In this document: piece after piece, positions 25,195 to 32,918 of the stretch | How positions within the stretch are numbered: position 1 is the first letter of the stretch | Layout of the letters: every line of letters starts with the position of its first letter | Origin: Flexivirga aerilata | GTDB taxonomy: Bacteria > Actinomycetota > Actinomycetes > Actinomycetales > Dermatophilaceae | Length of the DNA stretch: 64,000 bases | Direction of reading: 5' to 3' | NCBI RefSeq assembly: GCF_013002715.1 | Contig: NZ_JABENB010000001.1 | Location: 1,054,001 to 1,118,000 of the forward strand | Notes under the pieces: model-generated | What the model was told of the DNA's origin: nothing | What the model saw: the letters and a program-made list of their open reading frames with translations, nothing else | Database searches by the model: none | Position numbers and translations under genes: made by a program

Positions 25195-25770
25195 GTGCTC
25201 CTCTCCGACCGCGACATTCGCGCCCAGATCGACGCCGGCCGCGTGCGCCTCGACCCGTATGACGAGACGATGATCCAGCCGTCGAGCATCGACATCAGGC
25301 TCGACCGCTACTTCCGGTTGTTCGACAACCACAAGTACCCGTTCATCGACCCGTCCGCCGAGCAGGACGAGCTGACCCGGCTGATCGAGACCGCACCGGA
25401 AGAGCCGTTCGTGTTGCACCCCGGGGAGTTCGTGCTGGGGTCGACCTACGAGCAGGTCACGCTGCCGGACGACGTCGCGGCGCGGGTGGAGGGCAAGTCG
25501 AGTCTCGGGCGCCTCGGGCTGCTCACGCATGCCACGGCGGGCTTCGTCGACCCGGGCTTCTCCGGTCACGTCACGCTCGAGCTGTCCAACGTGGCGACGC
25601 TGCCGATCAAGTTGTGGCCCGGCATGAAGATCGGCCAGCTGTGCTTCTTCCAGCTCAGCAGTCCGGCCGAAAACCCTTACGGCAGTGCAAAATACGGTTC
25701 GCACTACCAGGGTCAGCGCGGCCCGACGGCAAGCCGCTCCTACAGCAACTTCCACCGCACGCAGGTCTGA
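25195..25770 (+). CDS. dcd: dCTP deaminase
   Basis: 191 residues, the normal length. Deaminates dCTP and, in many Actinobacteria, also hydrolyses the product to dUMP. Signatures are [35 protein letters not shown] and [16 protein letters not shown], which carries the catalytic glutamate. TAGCGT six bases before GTG 25195 looks like a -10 element, suggesting a leaderless message. An alpha/beta-hydrolase gene starts inside its stop codon. Confidence 0.96.
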   Translation: MLLSDRDIRAQIDAGRVRLDPYDETMIQPSSIDIRLDRYFRLFDNHKYPFIDPSAEQDELTRLIETAPEEPFVLHPGEFVLGSTYEQVTLPDDVAARVEGKSSLGRLGLLTHATAGFVDPGFSGHVTLELSNVATLPIKLWPGMKIGQLCFFQLSSPAENPYGSAKYGSHYQGQRGPTASRSYSNFHRTQV

Positions 25771-26438
25771 TGAGCGACTTCACGACGGGCCCCGGTCACG
25801 ACGGAGGCCATCCCTTCCTCGTCTCGCCGACCCTGCGCAGCCGCCCGGAAGCGGTCGTGCTGGTGCTGCACGGCGGCGCCGAGCACAGCACGGACCGCAC
25901 GACCAAGTGGGCGCCGCCGGTGCTGCGGATGCTGCCGTTCGCACGCGATCTGCGCAGGCGCAGCCGGGGGCGGCTTGCGCCATACGTGCTGCGCGACGCG
26001 GTGCGCGGCTACAACGACGACAAACGGTCGCCGGTCGTCGACGCCCGATGGGCCCTCGAGCGGATCCGCGAGCTGCACCCCGGCCGCCCGGTCGGTCTGC
26101 TCGGTCACTCGATGGGTGGTCGAGTCGCGTTGGAACTGGCCGGAAGTGACGGTGTCGAGGCCGTCGTCGGGCTCGCCCCGTGGGTGCCCGAGCAGTATGA
26201 CGTGACTCCCTTTCTCGACCTCCACACCCTGCTGCTCCACGGCTCGCACGATCGCGTCACCGACCCGCGGGAGACCAAGAAGCTTGCCGCACGCATCGCC
26301 GCCGCGGGAGGGGATGCGCGCTTCGAGTCGCTGCCCGACTGGCACGCGATGCTCCGGCGTTCGCGCAGCTGGCACCGGCTGTCCTCGCAGTTCCTCGAGA
26401 AGGCCCTGCTGCCCGCCCGCGGCATCGGCGATTCGTGA
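25770..26438 (+). CDS. alpha/beta-hydrolase
   Basis: 222 residues. Nucleophile Ser114 in GHSMGG, acid Asp161 or Asp165 (LLLHGSHDRVTD) and His192 (WHAML) make a full triad; HGG at 34-36 can form the oxyanion hole. No signal peptide. ATG 25770 overlaps the dcd stop (TGATG), so it is co-translated with dcd. Substrate unknown; an esterase or dienelactone-hydrolase-like role is possible. Confidence 0.8.
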   Translation: MSDFTTGPGHDGGHPFLVSPTLRSRPEAVVLVLHGGAEHSTDRTTKWAPPVLRMLPFARDLRRRSRGRLAPYVLRDAVRGYNDDKRSPVVDARWALERIRELHPGRPVGLLGHSMGGRVALELAGSDGVEAVVGLAPWVPEQYDVTPFLDLHTLLLHGSHDRVTDPRETKKLAARIAAAGGDARFESLPDWHAMLRRSRSWHRLSSQFLEKALLPARGIGDS

Positions 26439-26513
26439 TCGATCTGTGATCAAAGGCATAACAGGGCGTTTTCGTCTGCACGGTGTCCGTCCCCTGCGTT
26501 AGGTTGGTTCGCC

Positions 26514-27656
26514 ATGATCCGCTTTGAGCAGGTCGTCAAGAAGTTCCCCGACGGCACGACGGCGGTCGACCATCTCTCCCTGGAGGCGCCGACCGGCAAG
26601 ATCACCGTGCTCGTCGGTCCTTCCGGCTGCGGCAAGACGACGTCGCTGCGCATGATCAACCGGATGATCGACCCGACCGAGGGTCGCATCCTCATCGACG
26701 ACCAGAACGTCATGGACGTCGACGCACCGAAGCTGCGCCGCGGCATCGGCTACGTGATCCAGCACGCCGGGCTCTTCCCGCACCGCACGGTCGCCGAGAA
26801 CGTCGCGACCGTGCCGCTGCTGCTCGGCACACCCAAGGCCGAGGCGAAGAAGCGCGCCCACGAAGTCCTCGAACTCGTCGGGCTGCCAGGAGATTTCGCC
26901 AACCGCTACCCGGCTCAGCTGTCCGGCGGGCAGCAGCAGCGCGTCGGTGTGGCGCGCGCCCTGGCCGCAGACCCGCCGGTGATGCTGATGGACGAGCCGT
27001 TCAGTGCGGTCGACCCCGTGGTGCGCGACCAGCTGCAGGATGAGTTCCTCCGGCTGCAGGGCGAGCTCGGCAAGACCATCGTCTTCGTCACCCACGACAT
27101 CGACGAGGCGATCAAGCTCGGCGACCAGGTCGCGGTCATGCGGGTGGGCGGCAAGCTCGCGCAACTGGCCGAGCCGGCATACCTGCTGGCGCACCCGATC
27201 GACGACTTCGTCTCCGACTTCATCGGCCGCGACCGCGGTTATCGAGCGTTGAGCTTCACCGACGCGCCGCGACTGCCGCTCGCTCCCGAGCCGACCGTCG
27301 AGATCGGTGCGAGCGTCGATGAGGCACGCGCGGCCACCGGCGACGACTGGCTGCTCGTCGTCGAGGACGGCCGCCCGCAGGGCTGGGTCGAGCCGTCGCG
27401 GATCACCGCCCCGATCGAGCAGGCCATGCTGCACCGCGGTGGCACGGTCGCCGCCGCCGACGGCCCGTTGCGCGCCGCGCTCGACGCGGCGCTGTCCTCC
27501 CCGAGCCGGCGCGGCGTGATCGTCGACGGCGACGGCAAGCTGCTCGGCACCGTCCGCGCGCACCAGGTGCTCTCGGCGATCGAGCAGGCCGATCGGCCGG
27601 AGGTGCACGAGGAGGACATTGCGCCGACCGAGCCGGTCAGCGGGACCACGCCGTGA
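26514..27656 (+). CDS. opuBA: ABC transporter ATPase with CBS domains, glycine betaine/choline type
   Basis: 380 residues. ATPase of an osmoprotectant importer: Walker A GPSGCGKTT (35-43), signature LSGGQQQR, Walker B VMLMDEP, switch His in FVTHDIDEA. Two CBS-like segments (about 262-365) follow, which in this family sense ionic strength. TAGGTT eight bases before ATG 26514 may be a -10 element. The stop overlaps the next gene (GTGA). The opu name is by family; substrate is inferred. Confidence 0.88.
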   Translation: MIRFEQVVKKFPDGTTAVDHLSLEAPTGKITVLVGPSGCGKTTSLRMINRMIDPTEGRILIDDQNVMDVDAPKLRRGIGYVIQHAGLFPHRTVAENVATVPLLLGTPKAEAKKRAHEVLELVGLPGDFANRYPAQLSGGQQQRVGVARALAADPPVMLMDEPFSAVDPVVRDQLQDEFLRLQGELGKTIVFVTHDIDEAIKLGDQVAVMRVGGKLAQLAEPAYLLAHPIDDFVSDFIGRDRGYRALSFTDAPRLPLAPEPTVEIGASVDEARAATGDDWLLVVEDGRPQGWVEPSRITAPIEQAMLHRGGTVAAADGPLRAALDAALSSPSRRGVIVDGDGKLLGTVRAHQVLSAIEQADRPEVHEEDIAPTEPVSGTTP

Positions 27657-28312
27657 AGACCCTCGATCTGAGCTACGTGTCGGACAACTGGTCCGACATC
27701 ATGCAACGCGCCTGGCAGCACGCCGTGCTGGCCGGGTTGCCACTGCTGCTCGGGCTGGCGATCGCGCTGCCGCTCGGGTGGTGGGCGCGGCGGTCGGCCC
27801 GTCTGCGCCCGATCCTGATCGGTGGTGCGGGACTGCTCTACACGATCCCGTCGCTCGCGCTCTTCATCGTGATGCCGGTCATCCTCGGCACCAAGATCCT
27901 GAGCCCCTGGAACGTCATCGTCGCGATGACGCTCTACACGCTGGCGCTGCTGGTGCGCACCGTCGTCGACGGGCTGAGCGCAGTGCCGAACGACGTCGAA
28001 CAGGCAGCAACCGCAATGGGATACACGCCCGTGAGGCGCTTCTTCGGGGTTGACCTCCCCCTCGCGGTTCCGGTCATCGCCGGTGGCCTGCGGGTGGCGG
28101 CGGTCAGCAACGTGTCGATCGTCAGCGTCGCGTCGCTGCTCGGGGTGAGCCAGCTCGGTTACTACATCACCAACGGCTACCAGCGGTCCTACTCGATCGA
28201 GGTCTGGGTCGGCATCGTCGGCTGCCTGGTGCTGGCCCTGCTCTTCGACCTGGTGATCCAGCTGGTCTCCCGCGCGCTCACCCCCTGGCTGCGAGTGAGG
28301 GGCGCGTCATGA
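27653..28312 (+). CDS. opuBB: ABC transporter permease, glycine betaine/choline type
   Basis: 219 residues, about six helices, with the coupling-loop motif EQAATAMGYTPVRRFFGVDLPLAVPVIAGGL that contacts the ATPase. GTG 27653 overlaps the ATPase stop and its own stop overlaps the next permease start (ATGA). It forms the channel with the second permease. Confidence 0.87.
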   Translation: MKTLDLSYVSDNWSDIMQRAWQHAVLAGLPLLLGLAIALPLGWWARRSARLRPILIGGAGLLYTIPSLALFIVMPVILGTKILSPWNVIVAMTLYTLALLVRTVVDGLSAVPNDVEQAATAMGYTPVRRFFGVDLPLAVPVIAGGLRVAAVSNVSIVSVASLLGVSQLGYYITNGYQRSYSIEVWVGIVGCLVLALLFDLVIQLVSRALTPWLRVRGAS

Positions 28313-29070
28313 TCCTGACCGACACGTGGCACTGGCTGGTCAACGGCGCCAACTGGAGCGGCACCGACGGCATCCTGCACCGGCTCGAGCAGCACGTCAT
28401 CTACACCCTGATCACGCTGGTGATCGCCTGCCTGATCGCGCTGCCGCTCGGCTTCTGGATCGCGCACACCGGCCGCGGCCGCTTCCTGGTCAGCCTCGCC
28501 AACGCGGCGCGCGCGGTGCCCAGCCTCGGACTGCTCTGCATCCTCGGCATCTGGGCCTCCAGCCACATCAGCGGCGACCTGGCGCTGACCGGGCCGAGCA
28601 TCGCCGTGCTGGTCGTGCTCGCCCTGCCGCCGCTGCTCGCCGGCGCCTATGCCGGCATCACCGAGGTCGACCCCGCAGCGCGCGACGCCGCCAAGGGCAT
28701 GGGTATGACGGGCACCCAGGTCTTCACCAAGGTCGAGCTGCCCAACTCGCTGCCCCTCGTCTTCTCCGGACTGCGCAGCGCGAGCCTGCAGGTCATCGCC
28801 ACCGCGACGATCGCGGCGTTCCTCGGCATCGGCGGGCTCGGCCGCTTCCTGCTCGACGGCCAGGCGAGCGGCGAATACCAGGTCATGATCGGCGGGTCGG
28901 TGCTCGTCGCGGCGCTCGCGCTGCTGGTCGACCTGCTCTTCGCTGTGGCGCAGCGGCGCCTTGTCTCGCCGGGCCTGACCGGCCGCCGCGTGCACCGTCA
29001 TACAACGGGAGCGGGGAGTGGAAACCTCGATCCGGCAACGATTCCCGATGACAAAAGGGTCACCGCATGA
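28309..29070 (+). CDS. opuBD: second ABC permease, glycine betaine/choline type
   Basis: 253 residues with six helices and the coupling loop DAAKGMGMTGTQVFTKVELPNSLPLVFSGLRS. It shares the OpuB/ProW-type layout with the first permease, and its charged C-terminal tail is cytoplasmic. Both ends overlap neighbours by four bases, so stoichiometry is set by coupled translation. Confidence 0.87.
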   Translation: MILTDTWHWLVNGANWSGTDGILHRLEQHVIYTLITLVIACLIALPLGFWIAHTGRGRFLVSLANAARAVPSLGLLCILGIWASSHISGDLALTGPSIAVLVVLALPPLLAGAYAGITEVDPAARDAAKGMGMTGTQVFTKVELPNSLPLVFSGLRSASLQVIATATIAAFLGIGGLGRFLLDGQASGEYQVMIGGSVLVAALALLVDLLFAVAQRRLVSPGLTGRRVHRHTTGAGSGNLDPATIPDDKRVTA

Positions 29071-30005
29071 GACACCTACGTAGGCAGACCGCGGCCCTGG
29101 TCGCGACCGCTTTCGCCATACCGACACTCGCGGCGTGCGGACTGTCCGGTGACGCGCTGCAGAGCGGTGGTGGCGGTGGCTCGTGTTCGTCCGCGCAGCC
29201 GAAGGCGGGCACGGTCAGCATCGGCTCGGCCAACTTCCCCGAGTCCCAGCTGCTGGCCGACATCTACGCGGCGGCGCTCAAGGGCGCCGGGGTCAAGACC
29301 ACGACGACCGACCCGATCGGCGCGCGCGAGGCCTACCTCAAGGCGCTCGACGACGGATCCATCCAGCTGGTGCCGGAATACACCGGTTCGCTGCTGACCT
29401 ACCTCAACCCGAAGGCGACCGAGAAGGCGCCGGACGAGGTGTATGCCGCGCTGATCACGACCATCCCGTGCAGTCAGCTCGCGCTCAATCCGTCGCAGGC
29501 GCAGGACAGCAACGCGATGGTGGTGTCCAAGGCGACCGCCGACAAGTGGAACCTCAAGACCGTGAGTGACCTGGCCAAGCACGCCGGTGACGTCACGGTC
29601 GCGGCGCCGCCGGAGTTCCGCAGCCGCGACCAGGGGCTGGTGGGGCTGAAGGCGACCTACAACTTCACCCCGAAGAACTTCCTGCCGCTGTCGGCGACGC
29701 CGGCCATCGTGTCGGCGTTGAAGAACAACCAGGCGCAGGCCGCCAACATCTTCTCCACCGACCCGTCGATCAAGCAGAACAACTTCGTCATCCTGCGCGA
29801 CGACAAGCAGCTCTTCGGCTCCGACCAGGTCGTCCCGCTGATCTCGCGATCCTCGGCGACCCCCAAGGTGCAGGTCGCGCTCAACAAGATCTCGGCGAAG
29901 CTGACCACCGACAACCTCGGTGAGATGGTCAAGCAGGTCGTCGTCGACAAGAAGGACCCGAAGGCGGTCGCCGACGCGTTCGTGAAGCAGCAGGGTCTCG
30001 GCTGA
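29067..30005 (+). CDS. opuBC: substrate-binding lipoprotein, OsmX/OpuBC type
   Basis: 312 residues. Lipoprotein signal ending LAAC (Cys24), a short Gly/Ser linker, then a type II periplasmic-binding fold: GSANFPESQLLADIYAAAL, LVPEYTGSLLTYL and RSRDQGLVGLKATY are typical of quaternary-amine binders. It captures the osmoprotectant outside the membrane. ATG 29067 overlaps the permease stop. The operon ends here and a gap of 389 bp filled with repeats follows. Confidence 0.88.
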   Translation: MRHLRRQTAALVATAFAIPTLAACGLSGDALQSGGGGGSCSSAQPKAGTVSIGSANFPESQLLADIYAAALKGAGVKTTTTDPIGAREAYLKALDDGSIQLVPEYTGSLLTYLNPKATEKAPDEVYAALITTIPCSQLALNPSQAQDSNAMVVSKATADKWNLKTVSDLAKHAGDVTVAAPPEFRSRDQGLVGLKATYNFTPKNFLPLSATPAIVSALKNNQAQAANIFSTDPSIKQNNFVILRDDKQLFGSDQVVPLISRSSATPKVQVALNKISAKLTTDNLGEMVKQVVVDKKDPKAVADAFVKQQGLG

Positions 30006-30100
30006 GGTAGCTCCGCCAGTGGCTGCGTTCACGCCGCGGCGCCGCTCGGCTCCGCGGCACCGCTCGGTTGCGTGAGCGAGCCGGAGCACCGCCAGTCTCT

Positions 30101-30200
30101 CCACCGAGAGGCACACATCCGCACTGAGCGGACTACACATTCGGCGCACATTTGTGGTCCTCTCGGCGCGGTGTTGTGCCTGTCGATCAGGGGGCTCGCT
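30101..30200. repeat. CCGAGAGGC hairpin family, locus 3
   Basis: CACCGAGAGGCACACA on the left and TGTGGTCCTCTCGG on the right can form an imperfect long stem, followed by GCGCGGTGTTGTGCC, which matches the tail of the locus at 14.4 kb. The copy is more diverged than the first two. Confidence 0.65.
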
Positions 30201-30213
30201 GGTCGGCGCGAGC

Positions 30214-30345
30214 GTGCAGAAGTCGCGACGGTTGCGGGGTGTGCACGCGGATGGGGCCGGGCGTGCAGAAGTCGCGACGGTTGCGGGGTGTGCACGTGGA
30301 TCGGGGCGCTGGCGTGCAGAAGTCGCGACGGTAGCGGCTCGCGCA
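30214..30345. repeat. three tandem copies of the 51-bp repeat, second locus
   Basis: Units start at 30214, 30263 and 30314 (periods 49 and 51), each opening GTGCAGAAGTCGCGACGG. They match the array at 6949-7087, some 23 kb away. The uneven period shows that the array is not a conserved reading frame. Confidence 0.85.
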
Positions 30346-30355
30346 CGCACTACTG

Positions 30356-30377
30356 AATGAGTGAGCGCTCACTCATT
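30356..30377. promoter_or_regulatory. perfect 22-bp palindrome, TetR operator candidate
   Basis: AATGAGTGAGC is followed at once by its exact reverse complement. It ends 17 bases before the TetR start and overlaps the expected -35 region; TTACGGT near 30381-30387 could be the -10. TGAGTGAGC-type palindromes are typical TetR self-operators. Confidence 0.7.
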
Positions 30378-30394
30378 TGTGTTACGGTCATCCC

Positions 30395-31000
30395 GTGGGC
30401 AGCCAACGCACGAGCGCCAGGACCGCCAAGCGCGCCGCTCCGATGAAACCGGAGGAGCGGCGTGAAGCGTTGATCGTGGCGACCATCGAGGCGGTCCGTG
30501 CGCATCGTCAACGGCCGAGCACCAAGCAGATCGCGCAGGCTGCGGGAGTGGCGGAGGGCACGATCTTCCGGGTGTTCGACAGCAAGGACGAGCTGTTCGA
30601 CGCGGTGATCGATCGGGTGCTCGACCCGGAGCCGTTCCTGCAGCGGCTGACCGAGATCGACCCGAGTGCCGACTTCGAAACTCGATTGACGGCATACGTC
30701 GGCCTGCTGCAACGTCGCTTCCAGGAGATTTTCGAGTTGATGGATGCGCTGGGCCTGGTCGGGCCGCCGGAGCGGCATCGGGACCGGCCGAAGCGTGATC
30801 GCGAGATCGCGTCACGCATCCGGGAGGTATTCGTCGACGACGAGCCACTCCTGCGCGTGTCCCTCGATCAACTGCTCCTGCAGGTGCGACTGCTCACCTT
30901 CGCCGGAAGCCATCACCACATCTCCGACGAACACATCCTCACCCCCGAGCAGGTCGTCGACACCATCCTGCACGGCGTGCTCAAACGCGGAAACGACTGA
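30395..31000 (+). CDS. TetR-family regulator of the ABC exporter
   Basis: 201 residues: a basic lead, helix-turn-helix (PSTKQIAQAAGVAEGTIFRVFDSKDELF, about 43-70) and a ligand domain. It is first in an operon with two ABC exporter half-transporter genes, so it should repress them and itself through the 22-bp palindrome just upstream. GTG 30395 is chosen because an in-frame ATG/TTG further up would overlap the palindrome. Confidence 0.85.
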   Translation: MGSQRTSARTAKRAAPMKPEERREALIVATIEAVRAHRQRPSTKQIAQAAGVAEGTIFRVFDSKDELFDAVIDRVLDPEPFLQRLTEIDPSADFETRLTAYVGLLQRRFQEIFELMDALGLVGPPERHRDRPKRDREIASRIREVFVDDEPLLRVSLDQLLLQVRLLTFAGSHHHISDEHILTPEQVVDTILHGVLKRGND

Positions 31001-31026
31001 AAACACAAGACTTTCAAGGGAAACTC

Positions 31027-32763
31027 ATGCTGTTACAACTCATCAAGACCAGACTCAGGCCGTATGGCGGCCTGCTCGCGGCACTCGCGGTGCTGCAACT
31101 GATCAATGTCGGCGCCAACCTCTACCTACCGACGCTCAACGCGGACATCATCGACAAGGGCGTCACCCGCGGCGACACCGGCTACATCTGGCACACCGGC
31201 GGCATCATGCTCGCCATCTCTCTGGTGCAGGTCGTCGGCTCGATCGGCGCGGCATACATGGGCGCCCGGATCGCGATGTTCTTCGGGCGCGACACCCGCA
31301 CGTCGGTGTTCCGTGCGGTCGGCCGGTTCTCCGCGCGCGAGGTCGGCCAGTTCGGTGCACCATCGCTGATCACCCGCAGCACCAACGACGTGCAGCAGGT
31401 GCAGTTGCTCGTGCTGATGGGCTGCACCCTGATGATCTCGGCGCCGATCATGATGGTCGGCGGGGTGATCATGGCGCTGCGCCAGGACGCCGGTCTGTCC
31501 TGGCTGGTGCTGGTCGCGGTCGTCGTGCTCGCGGTCGCCGTCGGACTCATCGTGCGCAAGATGGTGCCCGGCTTCCGATTGGTGCAGACCCGCATCGACA
31601 CCGTCAATCGTGTGATGCGAGAGCACCTTTCGGGGGTGCGCGTGATCCGCGCGTTCACCCGCGAACCCTATGAGACCGGGCGGTTCGGCACGGCGACCGA
31701 CGAACTCACCGACATCTCGGTGCGGGTCGGGAGCCTGATGATGATCATGTTCCCGTTGGTCTTCATGGTCATGAACCTCTCGACGGTCGGCGTCTGGTGG
31801 TTCGGCGCGCACCAGGTCGCCGCCGGCGACGTGCAGATCGGGTCGCTGTCGGCATACATGACCTACCTCATCCAGATCCTGATGTCGGTGATGATGGCGA
31901 CGTTCATGTTCATGATGATCCCGCGGGCGGCGGTTGCCGCCGAACGCATCGGCGAGGTCGTCAACACCGAGCCGTCCGTGCAGGCACCGAGCGAGCCGGT
32001 GACGCCCGAAAACGTCCGCGGCGTCGTCGAACTCAAGGGTGCGACGATGCAGTATCCCGGGGCCGACCAGCCTGTGCTGCGCGACATCAACCTGTATGCC
32101 GAGCCGGGCCAGACGGTCGCGATCATCGGCTCGACCGGCTCGGGCAAGAGCACCCTGCTCTCGTTGATCGCCCGCCTGTTCGACGCCACGGACGGGCAGG
32201 TGCTGGTCGACGGCGTCGACGTGCGGCAACTCGACCCGACCCTGCTCTGGGGGCACATCGGCATCGTGCCGCAGAAGGCCTATCTCTTCTCCGGGACGGT
32301 CGCGTCCAATCTGCGCTATGGCAACCCGGACGCGACCGACGACGAGCTCTGGCAGGCGTTGGAGGTCGCGCAGGCGCGCGATTTCGTCGAGCGGCTCGAC
32401 GGCGGTCTCGACGCACCGATCAACCAGGGCGGCACCAACGTCTCGGGAGGTCAGCGGCAGCGGCTCTGCATCGCACGTGCGCTGGTCGCCGCCCCGCGCA
32501 TCTACCTCTTCGACGACTCGTTCTCGGCGCTCGACCTGGCAACCGATCAGCGGTTGCGCCGGGCGTTGGCGCCCCGGGTACACGACGCGACCGTTTTCAT
32601 TGTGGCGCAACGTGTTTCGACCATCCAGGGCGCCGACAAGATCGTCGTGCTGGACGACGGCGACGCGGTAGGGGTCGGCAGGCACGAGGAACTGCTCGCG
32701 ACGTGCCCGCCATACCGGGAGATCGTCGAGTCGCAACTGGGCGGGAACGAGGAGGTGGCCTGA
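31027..32763 (+). CDS. ABC exporter half-transporter, degenerate ATPase subunit
   Basis: 578 residues: six-helix membrane domain (1-310), then an ATPase with Walker A GSTGSGKST (368-376), Q-loop, signature NVSGGQRQRL and Walker B YLFDDSFS. The residue after Walker B is Asp497 where a catalytic Glu is normal, so this subunit contributes the inactive half-site, as in heterodimeric exporters such as BmrCD and TM287/288. GGGAAA precedes ATG 31027. It pairs with the next gene; stop and start overlap (TGATG). Confidence 0.88.
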   Translation: MLLQLIKTRLRPYGGLLAALAVLQLINVGANLYLPTLNADIIDKGVTRGDTGYIWHTGGIMLAISLVQVVGSIGAAYMGARIAMFFGRDTRTSVFRAVGRFSAREVGQFGAPSLITRSTNDVQQVQLLVLMGCTLMISAPIMMVGGVIMALRQDAGLSWLVLVAVVVLAVAVGLIVRKMVPGFRLVQTRIDTVNRVMREHLSGVRVIRAFTREPYETGRFGTATDELTDISVRVGSLMMIMFPLVFMVMNLSTVGVWWFGAHQVAAGDVQIGSLSAYMTYLIQILMSVMMATFMFMMIPRAAVAAERIGEVVNTEPSVQAPSEPVTPENVRGVVELKGATMQYPGADQPVLRDINLYAEPGQTVAIIGSTGSGKSTLLSLIARLFDATDGQVLVDGVDVRQLDPTLLWGHIGIVPQKAYLFSGTVASNLRYGNPDATDDELWQALEVAQARDFVERLDGGLDAPINQGGTNVSGGQRQRLCIARALVAAPRIYLFDDSFSALDLATDQRLRRALAPRVHDATVFIVAQRVSTIQGADKIVVLDDGDAVGVGRHEELLATCPPYREIVESQLGGNEEVA

Positions 32764-32918
32764 TGAGCGCCGACCGAGCCGAGGACACGAGCGAGGGACG
32801 AGCGGGGCCCGCAGGTGAGGGCAGAGGCGCGACAGAGGGCATGAGCGCCGACCGAGCCGAGGACACGAGCGAGGGACGAGCGGGGCCCGCAGGTGAGGGC
32901 AGAGGCGCGACAGAGAGC
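32763..32918 (+). repeat. 78-bp tandem duplication at the 5' end of the exporter gene
   Basis: Two almost identical 78-bp units (32763-32840 and 32841-32918) each begin with ATGAGCGCC and encode MSADRAEDTSEGRAGPAG and eight more residues. The near identity points to a recent duplication. It also duplicates the start codon in frame. Confidence 0.88.

Larger units (their letters stand above)
30006..30394. other. 389-bp gene-free gap holding two repeat families and a TetR operator
   Basis: No gene is supported. In order it holds a short GC-rich stretch, the third CCGAGAGGC element (30101-30200), three 49-51 bp repeats (30214-30345), and a 22-bp palindrome (30356-30377) just before the TetR gene. 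It is the densest repeat region in the window. Confidence 0.85.

Noticed and set aside
6949..30345. Repeat arrays considered as CRISPR
   Set aside because: Three units per array, no unique spacers of even size, and no cas genes nearby.
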